Assembly (NCBI GenBank): GCA_016793415.1
Contig: JAEUMC010000715.1
Span: forward strand, 1-6,524
Source of the DNA: Devosia sp.
Lineage (GTDB): Bacteria > Pseudomonadota > Alphaproteobacteria > Rhizobiales > Devosiaceae
Reading direction: 5' to 3'
DNA: 6,524 bases
This document shows, in pieces, positions 3,074 through 6,524 of this stretch; within the stretch, counting starts at the first letter, position 1; every line of letters starts with the position of its first letter. A model generated the notes under the pieces. That model did not search any database, was not told where the DNA came from, and saw nothing but the letters and a program-made list of their open reading frames with translations. The translations under genes and the position numbers were made by a program.

Positions 3074-5941
3074 GTGAACGAGATGGCCCCGATCGGGGTG
3101 GACCGGGCTGCGGCGACGCAGGGGGTTGTGGCGCGGCTCAAGGATCTGATCCGCAAGGACCGGATCATGACCGACCCGGTGATGACCTACGCGTATTCGG
3201 GCGATGCCAGCTCCTACCGGCTGATCCCCGCCGTGGTGGTGATCGTCAATACCGAGGACGAGGTGCGGGCGGTGATCGAAGCGGCTCGCGCCGAACAGCT
3301 GCCGCTGACGTTCCGCGCGGCGGGGACTTCGCTGTCGGGACAAGCGATCACCGACGGGGTGCTCGCGGTGCTCGGCGACGGCTGGAAAAAGCTCGAGATC
3401 CATGATGCCGGCCAGCAGATCACGCTGGGGCCGGCGGTAATCGTCGCCAATGCCAACAAGGCATTGAAACCGTTCGGCGCCAAGCTCGGGCCGGATCCGG
3501 CGAGCCAGGCCACCTGCAAGATCGGCGGGGTGGTCAACAACAACTCGTCGGGCATGTGCTGCGGTGTTGCCTACAACACCTATCACACCATGCATCGGCT
3601 CAGGGTGATGCTGGTCGACGGCACGGTGCTCGATTCGGGCGATCCGGCTTCGGTGGCGGCGTTCCGGCTGTCGCATGCGCACCTCTTGGCCGAGCTCACG
3701 GCGCTGCACCACAAGGTCAAGGCCGATCCGGCGCTGGTCGAGCTGATCAAGAAGAAGTACCGGATCAAGAACACCGTCGGCTATTCGATCAATGCGCTCA
3801 TAGATTTCCACGATCCGATCGACATCCTGATCCACCTGATCGTCGGCTCGGAAGGCACGCTCGGCTTTGTTTCCGAGGTGACCTACAACACCATCCCCGA
3901 GCACCCGTTCAAGGTGACCGGGCTGATCCCGTTCCCCGATCCTTATTCGTGCGCGCGTGCCATCTCCAAGCTCGCCAATGGCGGCGTGCAGGTGACGACC
4001 GGCGTCACTGCAGCCGAGTATATCGAGCGCCGCGCACTGGCGACGGTCGAGCACCTGCCGGCCATCCAGCCCTACGTAAAATTCTTCACCGAGACTTCGC
4101 CGGTGATCCTGATCGACGTGACGGCGCCGGACCAGGCGACGCTCGAACTGGAGACCGCCAAGGCCTCGGCGATCCTCGCCTCGGAAGGGGCGACCGACAT
4201 CACGTTTTCGGCCGACGAGCATATCTCGCACGGGCTGTGGGACGTGCGGAAGGGCTTCTTCGCCACCGGTGGCGCCGCGCGGCCGAAGGGCACCTCGATG
4301 CTGACCGAAGACGTGGCGGCGCCGATCGACCGGCTCGCCGACTTCGTCATCGACATGCGGAAGCTCCTCGACGATTGCGGCTATGAGGACGCGATCATTT
4401 TCGGCCATGCGCTGGCGGGAAACCTGCATTTCCAGATGAGCGACAACTTCATGGATCCGCAGGCGGCGGTGAAGTTCGATCACTTTTCGAAGGAACTGTC
4501 GGAGCTGGTGTCGGTCCGCTATGGCGGCTCGTTGAAGGCCGAGCACGGCACCGGGCGCGCCATTGCGCCGTTCGTCGAGGCCGAGTGGGGCACCAGGGCC
4601 TATCTCATCATGCATGAGATCAAGCGCCTGTTCGACCCGGAGGGGCTGCTCAATCCAGGGGTGCTGCTCAACCCCGACCCGGACATCCACATCAAGAACC
4701 TGAAGCTGATGCCGCTGGCCGATGACATCGTCGACCTCTGCATCGAATGCGGCTTCTGCGAGCCGGCCTGCCCCAGCCATCACATGACGCTCAGCCCGCG
4801 GCAGCGCATCGCGGTGACGCGCGAGCGGGCGCGACTGCGCGAGACCGGAGAGGATCCGGAGCGGCTCAAGGCGATGGACGAGGGCTTCCAGTATGTGGGG
4901 CTCGACACCTGCGCGGCGTGCAACCTCTGTTCGCTGCGCTGCCCGGTGGGGATCGAAACCGGCACGATGGTGATCGGCGAACGCGGCCGCCGCCGGTCGG
5001 ATGGCGATCGCAACGTGGCGCATTGGGTCGGCGGCCATACCGCAGCGCTCGAGACCGGCATGAAGCTGGGCGTCGGGGCGCAGGCGCTGGGCCGCAAGAT
5101 CGTCGGCAACGGGGTGGTCGACGCGGTGGCCGGCGCCATGCATGCGCTGGCGCCGAAAGCCGTGCCGCGTGTGTCGCCGGCGCTGCGGCCGGGGCCGGGA
5201 GCGCCCAGGCCGGTGCCGTCGAGCAACGCGCCCAACGGGCAGGTGGTTTACTTCCCCTCCTGTGCAACACGGATGTTCGGGGCGCCGACGCGCGAGAACG
5301 GGCTGCTGCCGACCACCGATGCGATGATCGAACTGATGCGGCGGGCGGGGTTCGATCCCGTCGTGCCGGAAAAGCTCGAGGGGCAGTGCTGCGGGCAGCC
5401 GTTCCTGTCGAAGGGCTTTCCGGAAGAAGCCGAGCGGGTCGGCGGCTCGACCCGGCGAGAACTGGATGGCTTGAGCAAGGCGGGTGCACTGCCGGTGGTG
5501 ACCGATGCCTCGACCTGCGCCAAGCACATGCGCGAGCATCCGGGCGAGGCGGCAGTGATGGATTCGGCGGAATTCCTGCTCAAGGAAATCCTGCCGCGGC
5601 TGAAGATCACCAAGCCATTGCCGATGGTGGCGGTGCATCACAACTGCTCGGCGCAGCGGCTGAAGGAGCAGGGCGCCATTGAAGCGCTGGCGGCGGTGAT
5701 CGCGCAGAAGGTGGTGGTGCTCGATGCCATCACCTGCTGCGGCTATGCCGGCGACAAAGGGCTCTATGTGCCCGAACTCAACGCCCATGCGACGCGCTTC
5801 GCCAAGGCACAGATTCCCGAGGGATGCGAGATCGGGCTGTCGACGGTCTCGACCTGCGCCACCGGGCTGAGCGAGCGAATGGGCATCCCGTTCGTTTCGA
5901 TCGCCAGCCTGCTCGAAATGGTGAGCCAGCCGGTGCACTGA
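3074..5941 (+). CDS. FAD-binding and Fe-S/CCG-domain dehydrogenase (D-lactate / D-2-hydroxyglutarate dehydrogenase type)
   Basis: This is a 955-residue single-chain fusion equivalent to GlcD plus GlcF. The FAD-binding domain (about 40-185) contains GDASSYR (43-49), the pyrophosphate-loop motif AAGTSLSGQA (82-91) and GPDPASQATCKIGG (139-152). The oxidase C-terminal domain (about 220-535) includes GSEGTLG (258-264), GHALAGNLHF (444-453) and KAEHGTGR (488-495). Two 4Fe-4S ferredoxin motifs follow: C556-x2-C559-x2-C562-x3-C566-P and C613-x2-C616-x2-C619-x3-C623-P. Two cysteine-rich CCG domains complete the chain: C730, C772-C773, C815 and C858, C888-C889, C928. This architecture and length match Dld-II-type D-lactate dehydrogenases, and more loosely YdiJ-type D-2-hydroxyglutarate dehydrogenases. 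These oxidise a D-2-hydroxyacid and pass electrons onward, probably to the quinone pool at the membrane. The substrate cannot be settled from sequence. The frame is open from a TTG at 2924, but 2924-3073 lacks coding bias. The GTG at 3074 follows GGAT at six bases and gives a family-like N-terminus; ATG 3083 is an alternative. Confidence 0.92.
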   Translation: MNEMAPIGVDRAAATQGVVARLKDLIRKDRIMTDPVMTYAYSGDASSYRLIPAVVVIVNTEDEVRAVIEAARAEQLPLTFRAAGTSLSGQAITDGVLAVLGDGWKKLEIHDAGQQITLGPAVIVANANKALKPFGAKLGPDPASQATCKIGGVVNNNSSGMCCGVAYNTYHTMHRLRVMLVDGTVLDSGDPASVAAFRLSHAHLLAELTALHHKVKADPALVELIKKKYRIKNTVGYSINALIDFHDPIDILIHLIVGSEGTLGFVSEVTYNTIPEHPFKVTGLIPFPDPYSCARAISKLANGGVQVTTGVTAAEYIERRALATVEHLPAIQPYVKFFTETSPVILIDVTAPDQATLELETAKASAILASEGATDITFSADEHISHGLWDVRKGFFATGGAARPKGTSMLTEDVAAPIDRLADFVIDMRKLLDDCGYEDAIIFGHALAGNLHFQMSDNFMDPQAAVKFDHFSKELSELVSVRYGGSLKAEHGTGRAIAPFVEAEWGTRAYLIMHEIKRLFDPEGLLNPGVLLNPDPDIHIKNLKLMPLADDIVDLCIECGFCEPACPSHHMTLSPRQRIAVTRERARLRETGEDPERLKAMDEGFQYVGLDTCAACNLCSLRCPVGIETGTMVIGERGRRRSDGDRNVAHWVGGHTAALETGMKLGVGAQALGRKIVGNGVVDAVAGAMHALAPKAVPRVSPALRPGPGAPRPVPSSNAPNGQVVYFPSCATRMFGAPTRENGLLPTTDAMIELMRRAGFDPVVPEKLEGQCCGQPFLSKGFPEEAERVGGSTRRELDGLSKAGALPVVTDASTCAKHMREHPGEAAVMDSAEFLLKEILPRLKITKPLPMVAVHHNCSAQRLKEQGAIEALAAVIAQKVVVLDAITCCGYAGDKGLYVPELNAHATRFAKAQIPEGCEIGLSTVSTCATGLSERMGIPFVSIASLLEMVSQPVH

Positions 5942-5942
5942 C

Positions 5943-5968
5943 GCGCCTGGGTTAGGTCACCCGGGCGC
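5943..5968 (+). terminator. Hairpin just after the dehydrogenase stop, terminator-like without T-run
   Basis: GCGCCTGGG (5943-5951) pairs with CCCGGGCGC (5960-5968) through nine pairs, one of them G-U, around an eight-base loop. It starts two bases after the TGA. The following bases are A-rich rather than a T-run, so it may be a non-canonical terminator or an mRNA 3'-end stabiliser. The remaining 5969-6044 shows no gene and no clear promoter. Confidence 0.45.
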
Positions 5969-6044
5969 AAGAACCGAAGCGGACGACCCTCTAGCAGTCG
6001 GGAAACGCGTGCCAAAGCAACGCTCGCCTGTTAGTGCGTTCCTC

Positions 6045-6524
6045 ATGACGGAAGTTCTCATCGACAGTATCGGACAGCACGGCGACGGCATCGGCGAGAT
6101 CGGCGGCGAGCGGGTATATGTGCCGTTCACGCTGCCGGGCGAGCGGGTGGAGATCGCCAGGGAGGGCGAGCGCGGCACGCTGCTGCGGATCATCGAACCC
6201 AGCGTCGAGCGGGCCGAGCCGATCAGCCCGTATTTCGGCGCCTGCGGCGGCTGCTCGCTGCAGCACATGAACCGGGCAACCTACGCCGAATTCAAGCGCT
6301 CCCTGGTGGTGACGGCGTTGGCTCATGCCGGAGTGGCGGCCGAGGTGGCGCCCCTTGTTGACGCCACCGGCGCCGGCCGGCGGCGGGCGACGCTGCATGT
6401 GCGCAAGGCCGGGGCCGGGTACATGCGGGCCAAGAGCCACGAGGTGCTCGATATCGACGGCTGCCCGATCCTGGTGCCGACACTGTCCAGGCACGCGCCG
6501 CGGATCGCCCGGGCGCTGCAGCCC
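6045..6524 (+). CDS. RlmD/TrmA-type (uracil-C5) RNA methyltransferase, N-terminal part (runs off window)
   Basis: The frame is open from an ATG at 6045 to the last base: 160 codons with no stop. Residues 1-50 form a TRAM RNA-binding domain (IGQHGDGIGEIGGERVYVPF, 9-28; PGERVEI, 31-37). Residues 62-74 read PYFGACGGCSLQH, the signature of the Fe-S-binding insert of RlmD (23S rRNA m5U1939 methyltransferase) and its relatives. C67, C70 and C140 (DGCPIL) correspond to three of the four cluster cysteines of E. coli RlmD. The position of the first cysteine is S61. The SAM-binding and catalytic domain would lie beyond the window, so the exact target uridine cannot be stated. ATG 6045 has no good Shine-Dalgarno. 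An in-frame GTG at 6009 has GGGA five bases upstream, but its 12 extra codons lack coding bias. There is no sign of cotranscription with the dehydrogenase beyond the shared strand. Confidence 0.88.
   Translation, partial: MTEVLIDSIGQHGDGIGEIGGERVYVPFTLPGERVEIAREGERGTLLRIIEPSVERAEPISPYFGACGGCSLQHMNRATYAEFKRSLVVTALAHAGVAAEVAPLVDATGAGRRRATLHVRKAGAGYMRAKSHEVLDIDGCPILVPTLSRHAPRIARALQP

Noticed and set aside
2921..5938. A 1005-codon open frame on the minus strand exactly opposite the dehydrogenase gene
   Set aside because: Its translation is a His/Arg/Asp-rich low-complexity chain with no domain. Long antisense frames are expected opposite GC-rich coding DNA, and the plus-strand gene has intact FAD and Fe-S motifs throughout.
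1..6524. Defence system, mobile element or biosynthetic cluster
   Set aside because: No transposase, integrase, restriction-modification, toxin-antitoxin, CRISPR or biosynthetic signature was found in any frame.

Overview
The window is high-GC DNA with strong G/C preference at third codon positions and short intergenic gaps. The gene set suggests an alphaproteobacterium, probably Hyphomicrobiales: a YqjI-like PadR regulator, a zinc-ribbon metallo-beta-lactamase-fold protein, a fused FAD/Fe-S oxidoreductase and an RlmD-type RNA methyltransferase. This placement is inferred from composition and protein style, not from a phylogenetic marker. No tRNA, rRNA, CRISPR array, transposase or prophage gene was seen.

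Layout, left to right. (1) The C-terminal end of an unrecognised plus-strand gene enters the window and ends at 411. (2) A small minus-strand gene for an exported four-cysteine protein (408-863) converges on it so tightly that the two stop codons overlap. Its codon use is less GC-biased than its neighbours. A 25-bp near-perfect dyad sits on its leader. (3) Diverging from it is a zinc-ribbon plus MBL-fold protein (998-1804) with a degenerate metal site. (4) A 210-bp intergenic region holds a GC-rich hairpin and then a compact regulatory region, with two identical 12-bp palindromes (AAGATATATCTT) flanking a sigma70-type promoter. (5) This drives a PadR-family regulator resembling the nickel-responsive YqjI (2015-2857), closed by an intrinsic terminator at 2900-2921. 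(6) A 955-residue FAD-binding and Fe-S/CCG-domain dehydrogenase of the D-lactate/D-2-hydroxyglutarate dehydrogenase type follows (3074-5941), with a TTGGT...ACCAA dyad upstream and a hairpin just past its stop. (7) The N-terminal 160 codons of an RlmD/TrmA-type (uracil-C5) RNA methyltransferase run off the right edge (6045-6524).

The genes do not look like one operon. Each is separated by its own regulatory or terminator-like element, and no shared pathway is evident. The best-supported regulatory unit is the PadR gene with its own operators, which looks autoregulated. The usual partner of YqjI-like regulators, a siderophore-interacting ferric reductase, is absent from the window. No multi-gene undescribed system is convincingly present. 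The most interesting items are the operator architecture, the atypical MBL-fold protein, the compositionally distinct secreted protein with its dyad, and a cysteine substitution in the methyltransferase.
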